Shown here piece by piece: positions 10,074 to 20,302 of a stretch of DNA of 38,523 bases. The position numbers were made by a program, and so were the translations under genes. The notes beneath the pieces are model-generated. The model ran no database searches. It saw only the letters and a list, made by a program, of their open reading frames with translations, and had not been told where the DNA came from. This DNA comes from Haplosporangium gracile. Its lineage: Eukaryota; Mortierellomycota; Mortierellomycetes; Mortierellales; Mortierellaceae. Location of the stretch: contig JAAAUF010000344.1 of assembly GCA_015499985.1 (NCBI GenBank), forward strand, positions 1-38,523, read 5' to 3'. Numbering within the stretch: position 1 is the stretch's first letter; every line of letters starts with the position of its first letter.

Positions 10074-12540
10074 ATGCCACCACCACCTCCTCCGCCCCCT
10101 CCCCCAGGCGGTGGGCCTCCTCCACCTCCCCCTCCTCCAGGCGGTGGACCACCAAAAGCTGCTGCCCTCCCTCCCCCATCGAAGGATCGCAACGCCCTCC
10201 TCTCTCAAATCCAAAGTGGCACCAGACTTAAAAAGGCCGTTACTAACGACCGTTCTGCCCCTACTATCTGTACGTCTCTCTTGTTTCGTCCTTTGCACAC
10301 ACGCCCGGTTTTGATTACTTTTTATCCTTTCATTGACAAGACTCGACACACAAAAAAAAGCGTGACTTTTTCCTAACCGTTTGCAATGAATGAAATGAAC
10401 TACAATAGCTGCTCCAAAGTCGAACGGCGGTGGAACAGCGTTAGGGAGACCACCTCAAATCGGAGGCGGCAGTGCCGCAAGTGCAGCTGCTCCCAGCGGT
10501 GCACCACAACTAGGAGGACTGTTTGCAGGAGGAATGCCCAAGCTGAAGAGTCGAAGCGGCGGTCTGGACACTGGAGGTAAAAAAAACGAAGCCGCATTAT
10601 GTCTATTTTTTTTTTTTTTTGTGAAAGGCTGTTGCTTTTTTTTTTTTTTTTTTTTTTGTGAAAGGCTGTTGCTTTTTTTTTTTTCTTTTATTCTGTTCTT
10701 TTGGAACTTTTTCAACTGCCAAGAGAAACGGGGTCGCAGTTCTTTCGTTAATGCGATTTCCAGGCTGTTGTCTATTTGTTGTTGCTGCTGGGCAACGCAG
10801 AAAGAAAGGTCGACAGAGGTATTGTACATGGACGTCATGGAAATAGTAAACCAGCAGGCGGCGGACATTTGGGACATGACACGACACGACACGACATACA
10901 CACGAGAACAAAAGACATCTAGAAATATTCGACTGGACGGATGGACAGGGCATGCAACGGGAGGATTTCTTTTCAGTCTTTAGTCTTTGATCTTTGGTCT
11001 TTGTCTGCAGACAAGCCGACCGACCAAAAAACCAACTCGACTCCACCACCAAATGACCATTCCAGTCCTGTTCTCCAGCAATTCGCTTTTTGGTTTATAT
11101 TTACCCAGCGGACGAACGCTATTATATTGCATCCCAGTGCAGTTGAGCTGCTCTCACCCTCACGCAGTCTCGACCAACCCATCCTTTTTCTTTCTTCTTC
11201 TGAGCGCTTCAGTTTGTCGTATTTTCTTTGTGTTCCTTCTCATAATGACAGGCGACTGTTGTCATTTTTTGTCTCTGGACAAGCTGATGCTTTCCTTACA
11301 CCCGCGCGTGGTATCGGTGTGATATCTGACATGTACCAACAATATGCATCTTGGAACCTAACATATCAAATGCTATTCGCTTCATCATCCCTCACTGTAT
11401 ATAGCTGACTCTAGTGCAAACAGTAATGCCAGCACTCCTGTGAGAGGACCTCCAAAGCCACCTGCAATTGAAAGCCCAGCAAGGGCAACTCCTCTAGCAC
11501 CAAGAGCAACCCCGCCCAGTCTGCCAGGAAGAACCCTACCACCAACGCGTCAGACGCCCATGACCCCACCATCAGGAGGAGGAGGGCCCAGTTTGCCCAA
11601 TCGAGGCTTACCTGCTAGAGCAGTTCCTACTCCACCACCCGTCAATGGATCATCTAATACTTCGCCAGCTCGGGCCATCCCAGCCCCTCCACCAACCCCT
11701 GGACGTACTGTTCCCGCTGTTCCTCCAACACCTGCACGTTCGCCAGCACCTCCAGCACCGCCACGAAAGCCAGGGCCTCCTCCACCGCCCGCTAGGATTA
11801 ACGGATCATCACCTGCTCCTCCAGCAACACATTCTCGACCAACACTAGGAGTCCCTAATCGTGCGCCACCTCAACAGCCTGCTCGAGCCTCACCAGCACC
11901 CCCAGCAGCCGCTTTGCCTTCGCCCATTGTCACCGCTACCCCACCCAACAGGACCCGCCCTCCACCTACCGCCCCTACCGCCACACCACCAACTGTTCCT
12001 GGCGCAGGAGCCAGACCCCGATCTGAATCAGCACCTCAGCGACCCCTTACCACCGCCGTTAAAGCGCGTAAGTTGCAAAGCTTACGAACGAATCAGAGAG
12101 AACTAGTTGATGAACATGATCTCTCCTCGGTCCTGTTGTATTCGACTTTCTAATGTTTTATCACCCTTTTTTGTGTCAAATAGCAGAACCGCCAACAATG
12201 GAAGGTAGATGGACATTTAGGACGGCGCCTGATTTCCCAGCACCTCGACCAAATCACAACCAGGGCTCGAAGATGTATCCCAGCGGCAACTCGACAGGAA
12301 GCTGTAAGTATCCGGAATGCCTTGTTTTTGCTCTTCCAGGCATTCCATGCATGATGTCATGACTTTGAAACATGAATTATCGACTAACATGGCGTACCCA
12401 ATCTTTTGGGCTGTTTTTTATTTCCCTCTTTTTGCGATGGTTGCACAGCTATCCCTCTGGACTTGTCGGCATTAGCAGGAGTAACAGCAGGAAGGGTGCC
12501 TCCTCCCCCGCCTCTTGGAGGCGGTGGCCGTTATCGTTAA
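10074..12540 (+). CDS. WASP-interacting protein / verprolin-like actin regulator with WH2 motif
   Basis: Five exons (10074-10269, 10409-10576, 11405-12067, 12184-12303, 12449-12540) join in frame to about 412 residues. The protein opens with polyproline blocks separated by GGG, followed by a WH2 actin-binding motif (RNALLSQIQSGTRLKKAV, about residues 43-60), then LGGLFAGGMPKLKSR. A long Pro/Ala/Arg-rich disordered region with repeated PARA and PAPP units fills exon 3. Near the C-terminus GRWTFRTAPDFPAPRP resembles the WASP-binding peptide of WIP proteins, and a last proline block follows. WIP/verprolin proteins bind G-actin and WASP at cortical actin patches for endocytosis. Intron 2 is unusually long (828 nt) and contains duplicated poly-T units. 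The exon 4 acceptor is a TAGCAG tandem (12181-12186) that could add or drop one codon. Codon frame and splice joints are consistent; family-level confidence is high. Confidence 0.85.
10606..10684 (+). repeat. Tandem poly-T / 15-nt unit repeat inside verprolin intron 2
   Basis: The 15-nt unit gtgaaaggctgttgc occurs at 10621-10635 and again at 10658-10672. The units are flanked and separated by T runs of 15, 22 and 12 bases (10606-10620, 10636-10657, 10673-10684). This is a local duplication through homopolymer slippage or unequal exchange in non-coding sequence. Confidence 0.9.
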
Positions 12541-12771
12541 GGATACTGGCCACGGACAAAGGCTACCCATCGTACAATAAATACCTCACTTTTGTGTGCA
12601 TGTTACATGATTCTAAAAGTCAAGGCTGCCTTGAATTTCACCATAGCAACAGCAAAGTTACGACAAGACACGTATCTAAGAACGAAGGGGATGGTGTAAT
12701 TGGGCGAGGTTGCTACCTTATTTTATTTTTTCCTTTTTGCGGGTAAGTACATAAGCGAATGAATGATATTG

Positions 12772-14346
12772 TTACTCATCGTCGACCCCGCCACCATTCC
12801 GCTCGACGAGTCTCCTGTGTTGCTCGGCAGCATCGGCGACCATTTCCTTTCTCTTGAGCGAGACCGCATTCAATTGCTTTTGCAGACTGGCGATCTGGTC
12901 CTGGAGCATCTTGATATCTAATTCTGCCTTGGCTATTTTTTTTTATAAAGGCGACAAACCAACAAAACATTCGGTGAGTTTTATGAGGAAGGGAAGCAAA
13001 TGTGGGAAAGTTAGTAAGAGAAAAACAAGAAAGGGTAGAGGCGAACCTTTTACTACTGTGACGGGCTTGGAGGTGTCTTCGACAATGGCGCCAAACTCAC
13101 GGTGGTAGACTTCCTTGGTTGCGCTCCATTGATGTTCCTTTTCTCTCGATTCCTTTGCCAATGCGTCAAACTCTGCTTGCACGCCGTCGCTATTTAAGAA
13201 GGGGAGGTAGGAGTCGACGAAAACTGAATGTTAGAGAGAAAAGGGTCAACAGATTTCTAACGAGAAAGAACTTTAGCAAAGAGTACATTTCGTGCATGAA
13301 GAAAAGTCGAAGGATAAACGGTAAAAAATAGCTTACCGATTGGTACTGTCAGCGGCGTCTTCCAGCTGCTCCTGCTTGGCGGCCAATCGCTCACGAACTG
13401 AAATCAGAGTCCGGGTCGACTTCTCAAGCTATTATACATTGCATGAACACATAAACAGTTGAAAAAAGGGTAAAAACGTCAAGGGTCAGCTTGTGTTCTC
13501 TTTAATTGCTGTTTTGACTTCCTGGAAAAAGGAATAAGAAAAATAGCGAACCGCATGAAAAAAAAAAAAAAAAAGCTGCTTGCATTTTTTTTTTTGCTCC
13601 TTGCTTTCTGCTACTGCCATTTTCTGTTGTTTTTACCTCTTCGAGAGCAACCTTCTCCGGGTCAGCTCCTGTACGTTCCTCACTGTTGGCAGGAGAAACA
13701 AATTCAGAAACAGAGAGAGAAGAAGAAGAGTGGAGGATTAGTTTACATGCCATGCACAAGAAAACACTAAAGTAAAAGAAGTTCTCCCGGGTTTCCTCCC
13801 ATGTTTTAAAAAACTGTGCGTTTGTGTGACTGAAAAAGTTATTTCTTCTTCTGTCCTTCCAGCTTTTGATTGATGAAAATGCAAGAACAAAAACAAAGAA
13901 GTACAAGTGAGTGAATGGGTGCAACATTACTTTTCGATGGCCTCGAGACGGTCCTTGCAGAACGTCAGCTCTGCATCCAAATTAGCTTGTGGCACAATGA
14001 CAGCAGCAATGACAGTGGCGGTGGTTTTAGTGTGCTCGGCCACTTTTTGATCTTTTGAGAGGGCGTCTTTGTCGTCCTCCTGCGTCTGTTCCTGTGCCTG
14101 TTCCTGGATCAGAGTTGAAGTATCGGACGTAGTAGTAGTAGTAGGAGTGTTGGTTCCTGGTGTAATATTAGAGACCAGCAACTCGGTTGTCTATAAAGAT
14201 TATGGTGTAGAGGGCGAGAAGGAGTTGAGTTAGACTAGTTTGATAAGGGCGTATGCCGCGGTTGGAGGTTGACATGAGCAGAGTAATGAGAATGACTTTA
14301 AGGGTCGTACATGGATCTGTGAAGTGGGTTCGACAGCAGTGCTCAT
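12772..14346 (-). CDS. Coiled-coil protein of unknown function
   Basis: Six small exons on the minus strand (14311-14346, 13931-14190, 13637-13682, 13337-13428, 13047-13189, 12772-12932) join in frame to about 245 residues starting MSTAVEPTSQIH. The first third is Thr/Gln/Glu-rich and looks disordered. From about residue 85 the sequence is charged and heptad-like (DAELTFCKDRLEAIE, ERLAAKQEQLEDA, DALAKESREKEHQW, IKMLQDQIASLQKQLNAV, EQHRRLVERNGGG), suggesting one long coiled coil to the C-terminus with a short break near DTSKPVTVV. I do not recognise the family. The exon chain is supported only by frame continuity and splice motifs; the exon 5 donor is the weaker GTTCGC. It converges on the verprolin-like gene (stops 231 bp apart). 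Confidence 0.65.
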
Positions 14347-14941
14347 GGTGGTGAGGGGTATAAAGGATAAGCAAAGGTTGATGAGAGAAGTGTAAGAGTT
14401 AATGTATGGTTGGGTGTGGAGAAGAGAATGAAAGAGAGAGAGAAAAGTCAAAGAACGAAAAGGCGGAGCTTCTTTTTGAAGGGGACACAAAACGACGAAG
14501 GGGGAAGGGGACAAGAAAAGGGGCGTTCGATCATGTCCCGTCGACAAAAAACCATGTCGTACCGTACATGTACTGCCACCATACTCACTTCTATATCATT
14601 GATACATTACATCCTACATACACAGTCGTACATATCTCGCACATAAAATCGATAGCGACTCTTACTTTGCGCTGTTGCTGACTGCTACTGTCTGCTGCTG
14701 CTGCTGCTGCTGCTCAGAAAACGAGAGCAGTGTATGTGTATGTGAGTGTGTTTGTCGAACACGGCCAAATTTCGATCTGCTTCTTTTTTTAGACGAGTGA
14801 ACGACAGAGAAATGCGAAAGAGAGGGAGAACGGTATGTACGGACGGCAAAGCAACTCTCTCCTTTGTTTAATTACCGGTTTCCTCTGTTCCCTGAAGTAT
14901 ATCCTCCGTCTTTTTAATAGTTTCTATGACGAAGTGGCGCC
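14347..14941. other. Intergenic spacer with a CTG run
   Basis: The 595-bp spacer lies between the start of the coiled-coil gene and the end of the EngB-type gene, both on the minus strand, so it should hold the 3' UTR of the latter and the promoter of the former. It contains a perfect (CTG)7 run at 14692-14712. Short ORFs here have no family resemblance. Confidence 0.5.
14692..14712 (+). repeat. (CTG)7 triplet microsatellite
   Basis: Seven perfect CTG copies lie in the spacer between two minus-strand genes. Confidence 0.9.
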
Positions 14942-16533
14942 TTACAGAGTCAATTGACCTGCTTTGACGATCGCAGCCCGAAGCTCATCCAGTCCGTCCT
15001 TGGTCTTGCTGCTAACACCCAACACCAGAGGGAAACAACAGATCGCGCCCTTGACCAGCTCTGCCTCTATCTCGGCCTTGGCAGCACTGTACTTTGTCTT
15101 GGAGAGCCGATCCATTTTGGTCAGGACCACTTGGTAAGAAAGCCCCGAGTTGTCGAGGAGCTTCATGATCTGGGTATCGCTCTCCTTGAGCCCATGAGAT
15201 GGATCCACCAAAATGTATATCCTCCTCAAGCTATTTTGGAATAGAAAGTACAAAGATGGAGGTGGGTCGGCGTTAGTCAAACTGGCTGTAGGGAAGGAGA
15301 TGAACGATGGTTCTACAAGACCGAGATGGACTTACTTTTTCCTGTTCTGAAGGTAGCTAATAATCATGCTGCCCCACTCATCTCGACTCTTCCACCCGTA
15401 TCCTGGCATGTCCACCAACGACAGTTTGTCGCCCAGTTTAAAAAAGTTCATCATCCGCGTATGACCCTATTTTTGCGAAACAAAAGACATAACATAAGAA
15501 AAAAACCTTGTCCTGTTCGCTTTGTCATCCAACGCCCTACTTCTCCCACTATTAACGTAGTAAAAGTCCGTTCCTTTTGTTTCTCCTGCTGCTGCTCAGT
15601 TTGTTAATTGATGCTCAAAAAAAAAAAAAAAGGCTTACAGGCTTGCTTGATGTCTTGACGAGACCGTTACGGTTGACTAAACCGTTGATGAGACTGGACT
15701 TGCCAATATTACTCCTGCCAACAAACACGACCTAGAAGTATTGATTGTAGCGCTGCTGTCAGATTGATGAAGGCCTTCATTTATAACTGGCACCCACGTA
15801 TGTATATTACCTCGGGTATCATAGTGTTGTCGGGTATCATCGAGAGGTTGGTCGAGCTCTTGACAAACTCGGCGGGCGAAAAAAAAAACTTGTGAGCCTT
15901 GGTCAGCTCACTCGTCGTTGCGCCTGGCACGAATGGGAACGCCTGTAGTTTCTTGGGGAACTTTTCTGGCGCCGGCTTTGTAGATGCTGTCGTTGATATT
16001 GGCGGCGTTGAAGATGATGCTTTGCTGTTCTTGTGCCCGCTAGGTCTCTCTTGCTGTTGCTGCTGCTGATCTGTGAATGCTGGCGACTTGGAGGTGGCAC
16101 GTTTGCTGGATTTGAGTGATGGGGGTGCGAGACCCTCGATCCTGATGGGCCGATCCGATCTGTCTGGCTTGGTCGTCGGAAAGCCTGGATGAACTGTACT
16201 TCGCCTCGTGAGTGGCACTGGTGTCGAACTGGAGGTTGGTGTATACGTCTTCGCGATTACTGAGTCCAAATTTGTAGCGGGCACTTCAGTCCTAGTTATC
16301 GAAGTCTTTGCCTTGCCGATTTGTGTTGCGCCTTCAATCGATTCGATTAGAGAAGGTCGATCATAAGGCGCCCGATCCTGACTGCTTGGTATCCGGCGAA
16401 AGCCAGCTCGCGTCCTGACGCCGCGTAAAGGTGCCTGGTTCATTTGGGCGGATACAGGATGTATGTAGTTGTAACAGAATGCTGTGCCCCATGACGAAGC
16501 TACCTTCCTTGCTGTTCCTGTGATGGAGGTCAT
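14942..16533 (-). CDS. EngB/YihA-type ribosome-biogenesis GTPase, probably mitochondrial
   Basis: Four exons on the minus strand (15811-16533, 15639-15731, 15336-15466, 14942-15230) give about 411 residues. The last 200 form an EngB GTPase: G1 [12 protein letters not shown], switch region [18 protein letters not shown]3 [26 protein letters not shown]4 TKMDRL, G5 [12 protein letters not shown]. Bacterial EngB assists large-subunit ribosome assembly; the human relative GTPBP8 is mitochondrial. The first 200 residues are low-complexity, rich in Ser, Thr, Pro and Arg with a short Gln run, and begin with a basic segment that could be a mitochondrial presequence. I chose ATG 16531-16533. An in-frame ATG at 16690-16692 would add 53 residues but would sit 82 bp from the divergent TOM7 start. 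Domain identity is secure, the exact start is not. Confidence 0.9.
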
Positions 16534-16774
16534 TTCTTGCTGGCTTCTTCCTTGCTTCGTTGCTTGCACGCAATGGTAGTTGCCAGACGGTTCTGCTGAA
16601 AAAGGAAAATTAAGACAACGGGCAAAGCGCACTTTGTGTGTCGATGTGCCAAGCCACTCAAAGTCAACAGTCCAACAAGTCGTCGGAAACACAAAACTGA
16701 TTCACCTTCACCTCCCCAACCGTTCATTCATTCCCTCTCTCTTTCTCTCTCTCACCCACACTCACATATACAAC
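16534..16774. promoter_or_regulatory. Shared divergent promoter of EngB-type GTPase and TOM7
   Basis: Only 241 bp separate the two divergent starts. The TOM7-proximal part is a pyrimidine-rich leader (CTCTCTTTCTCTCTCTCACCC region, 16731-16760). Both neighbours are probably mitochondrial, so shared control is plausible but is an inference. Confidence 0.5.
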
Positions 16775-17336
16775 ATGAACCACGAAACCAAGGAAGTCAT
16801 CCTCAAGGTCACCGATGTCGTCAAGACCGTCGTCCACTTCGGCTTTATCCCATTCGTGATCTACCTTGGTGCGTTCTTCCTTCTTTCTTTCGGCATGATA
16901 CTCTGCGCTGACAATGATATCATACTCAGTGAACTTGAACTTGCGACTCTATTTATACAGCAAACTAACCTTTGGACACCTTTTCATTATGAACATATAG
17001 GATTCACCCGGTAAGAAGAGCAATAACTCTCAAGTGAGGTTTGAGGGCAACAAAAAGCGCTTGAAACGGGGCACCATCACCGCCACCACCACTTGTATCA
17101 AAACAACAGCCGGAGATATTACTTCAACGGACAGGATACATGGATAAAAACGAACAGCATCGTACCAACCGGATAGACATTCGACGGCTAAATAGAAGAT
17201 TACTCCCAGTCGACCAACTTCAGACAGCTTACTTACGTCTTTTTTATTCTTTCTGCGTGTGCTCCTATCCTTTCTACAATTTTACAGAAGCGATCCCAAG
17301 CCCTCTTTGATCCGCCTCATCCTTCCTTTGGCTTAA
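16775..17336 (+). CDS. TOM7: Mitochondrial import receptor subunit TOM7
   Basis: Three exons, 16775-16868, 17001-17010 and 17288-17336, join to only 50 residues. Exon 1 gives MNHETKEVILKVTDVVK then VVHFGFIPFVIYLG, matching the single C-terminal anchor of TOM7 (human GFIPLVIYLGF). The middle exon is just 10 nt (GATTCACCCG), flanked by introns of 132 and 277 nt with good AG and GTAAGA signals. It supplies the FTR that lets exon 3 read SDPKPSLIRLILPLA-stop, the conserved TOM7 tail. TOM7 is a small subunit of the outer-membrane TOM complex that modulates its assembly and protein sorting. The frame arithmetic (94+10+49=153) closes exactly. No continuous ORF reveals this gene, so it would be easy to miss. 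Confidence 0.92.
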
Positions 17337-17578
17337 GCCTTTCCGGAGACAGACAAGAAGGATCAAGAGACTATCAAGATACGGAAGCATGCTATTACAT
17401 ATTTGCATTGAACAACGACGACGTGCGGACGGGGAAATAAAGACATCATACTACACGTGACTCAATGTGCCAATTGGCCATGAAGAAGAAAAAACACTTT
17501 TGTTCTGAACACCACCGCACTACCAGCACCACCACCACCCTCTTCTTCTATTCTGATCCGACACCCTTCAAACTTCAA

Positions 17579-20302
17579 ATGAGGACTCGACATCAACAAG
17601 CTCTTCTGGACCCGCATATAGCTGCAGAACTGACCATTGGTAATAACACTTGCTTGCATTCCCTTCTTCATTCCCCGCTGAAAAATGGTTTGAAGAGTCG
17701 TCAAAGGCGCTCTGAGTGTGCTTGAAACTAAATATTATCTAACAAAAAACTTTTCAACGGGCTGAATGTTCGTAGACGAGATCTTTGATGCCGTAGTCCT
17801 GTATGGTAAGAAAACAAAACAACACTGACTCTGCTTCACACTCTTTTCTTACTTCAAACACTAAGCTTCTTGATACATGTTATTAACTCAATGCTCGCAT
17901 TTGGCTCGGTGTATGTGTTTTCTATGTCACTGCTCATAGACATGGGCAACCAGGAAGAATCAGCGGGATATCAGCAAGATGCAGAGTCGTTCTCATGGGC
18001 GTCCGTCGAATTTCTGAGCTCGGACGAGGAACAGGAGAATGAGACGCATTCAGAGGGCATTGTAGGGACCACCGCCACCAATATCAGCACCGAAACCATC
18101 TCTGCTATTGCTGACCTGGATGCTGCGGATATAGAAATGTTCAAGCAGCTTATTGAGGCTGTTGGACTTGTTGGGATCGATCCCATTTACAGCTATCATC
18201 GACATCACAACTACGACAACGTCAGACGTGAAGGATTTGCAGGCGAGTCCGAGGTCGCCTCTGCAACAGTCACCCAGTCTAACACTGTGCATTCTGAGTC
18301 AACCTCCGTATCTACATCATCGGAAGACGACGAGAACGTCTTTCCACTATTTGGATCGCAGGATATTGCGGGCCCTTCGGCGAGACCACCACGACCACCT
18401 CCATCATTACCACGGTCTCCTTCACCCGGACTGTCTTTTGATTTTGAATCAAGATTGAACTTGCCTCGTAGACGACAACGATTTGAGTTCTACAATGACC
18501 CTTTCTACCGCCCTGCGACCAGGAAATACGTCCCTCCCGTAATCAGGGAAAACTATATTCCAGTGGTCAGGATTCAGGATACACCGGACATCATACCGGA
18601 GTTCATGGGAATCGATATTCCAACCGGGAAAGCCGGTTGTGCTAGAAGGGATGCTATGGTCAGACGACCATCTGCGCTCAAGAAGCGAGTCGGAAAACCG
18701 ATTGACACGCCTCTTCCCGCCAATGTGGAAGACGTACCAACTACGACATACCTCTACCCCGAACCGGAAGCATCAGCGGCGCCAATTATTAGCACCAAAG
18801 CAGAGCCAGACGTTACAAAACTTACTGAAACCAAACAGGAGACACCAACAGAACCATCAACCCTCATCAAAGAGGACACACCGACATTAACATCCCCTCG
18901 CACAAAGCAGGTAAGCAAGTCAATCCTCTCTTTGCAGAATGAGCTTACAGTCGCAGGTGTCCGTGCGTACGTGTCTGTGAGTCAAAATAAAGCGAGGAAA
19001 TGATAAAATACCCCTTCGTGTGGCCAATGTAGACGAACGACGAGGCATCGACCAGGGCGCGCCGGACTTCACGGTTGATGGTCACTTGGGCATCTCCTCC
19101 CAGCACATATGCCTCGACCTCCAAACTACTAAGAACGCCAAAGGGACCTTTGCCACTGTTATCGACCTCGATTACCCATACAGCTACGACCAGGACAAAC
19201 CGGACAACGGTCACGGTCGTAGTCACTGCCAACGACACTGAACGGAATAGGCAGCGCAGAATAGACTCGTGCGGTTCTGTTGATATACAAGGTGAGCAAT
19301 CGTGCATATGCCTCGACGAAAAGCATGTTGCGGTACTGCTGGTTACTCCTGTCCTTTTAATATCATAAAAGATCATTCAATTGCTAACCTGATGCTTTCA
19401 ATTCTTTGTGTGGTGAAATAGCTGGAGGCAGAGTACCAAGGGAATTGAGATACTATCAGCCTCCACCTGGATTGGGAGACTGCGCGGACACGGTTCTGGC
19501 AGGTGAGGAGTTTAGCATCCCAAAGTCAGCGACAGACCTTGGCGACTCGGGCGACCGTGTACCAATCCGAATCTTGGACGACTTTGTGATCTACAACAAG
19601 AACAAAAGCCGATAGGGATATGGATTCCGCTTCTCGGAACTAGAAAAATGTCTTGACCGTCGCTGCGATATTGGGGTCAGCGGGAAAGTTCGACCTGCGC
19701 TGATCAAGCATGGACGGATATTTGGTCGTAAGAAGGTTCAGACCGCAGGCACTGGGACAAACGGCAAGCCACCCACTATCCATGTCTCCAAAGTCCGTGG
19801 CTGGGGTGTGGAGATGGTCGACAATGGCGAGAGCTATCTATGGGTCAAGACTCAATTCGCGACGTACATCTTGGGCTCGCCAGCATCAATGTACGGCCCA
19901 GTTTACGATGACTTGTTCAAGAAGACTCGGTTGGCAAACTTGCTGATGGTAGCCCTGATTGCTGATAGGGATGTGACGCTAGACAAGTTTGCGTCAAACA
20001 TGCGCTACACAAAGGCTGGCGCGTACAATCGATCACCGAGACGTGTTCTTGCAGGGGGGCCTGTCAGGCCGAACTGGGACCAGCCCTTGACATACTCGGA
20101 CCTTACGACTCACAGCACGTACGTTCAGGAGGAGATCGCGATGTGGCGGAAACAGTACAGTCTGCCCTGGGAGGAGGGTCTCACTCTATCGGTCTTCAAG
20201 GAGCTGGACGAGCTGAGCAAGGCTCATATGATACTGGGTCCTGTTGCGAGGTTTCAAGTACCGCCACTCCGCAAGAAGCGCGTCCAGGAGGAGATATATT
20301 AG
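17579..20302 (+). CDS. RFTS-domain (DNMT1 replication-foci-targeting-like) protein, no methyltransferase, in-frame TAG
   Basis: Proposed exons are 17579-17639, 17776-17805, 17940-18910, 19033-19291 and 19422-20302; phases agree at every joint. The first ~420 residues are acidic, Ser/Thr/Pro-rich and probably disordered. The C-terminal part resembles the RFTS domain of DNMT1/MET1: PIRILDDFVIYNKN, HVSKVRGWGVEMV, SYLWVKTQFATYILGSPASMYGPVYDDLFKK and LANLLMVALIADRDVTLDKFA. In DNMT1 this domain reads ubiquitinated H3 and autoinhibits the enzyme. Here the ORF stops at 20302 and no BAH or cytosine methyltransferase motifs follow. A TAG at 19613-19615 interrupts the frame between DDFVIYNKNKSR and GYGFRFSELE. 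Either the protein ends at about 504 residues (a pseudogene or a truncated form), or a 57-nt in-frame intron 19559-19615 (GTACCA...GATAG) is removed, giving about 714 residues. That excision would delete the conserved LDDFVIY segment. The first two exons are the least certain. Confidence 0.6.

Noticed and set aside
10603..11052. ORFs within verprolin intron 2
   Set aside because: They consist largely of poly-Phe or poly-Lys from T runs. Direct joining of exon 2 to 11405 keeps the frame and the family sequence.
18945..19376. Minus-strand ORF with hydrophobic, protein-like sequence (VVRFVLVVAVWVIEV, ALVDASSFVYIG)
   Set aside because: It lies codon-aligned antisense to a plus-strand frame, and a plus-strand exon (19033-19291) fits both neighbouring splice phases exactly. 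There is no family match, so I treat it as a shadow, though with some doubt.
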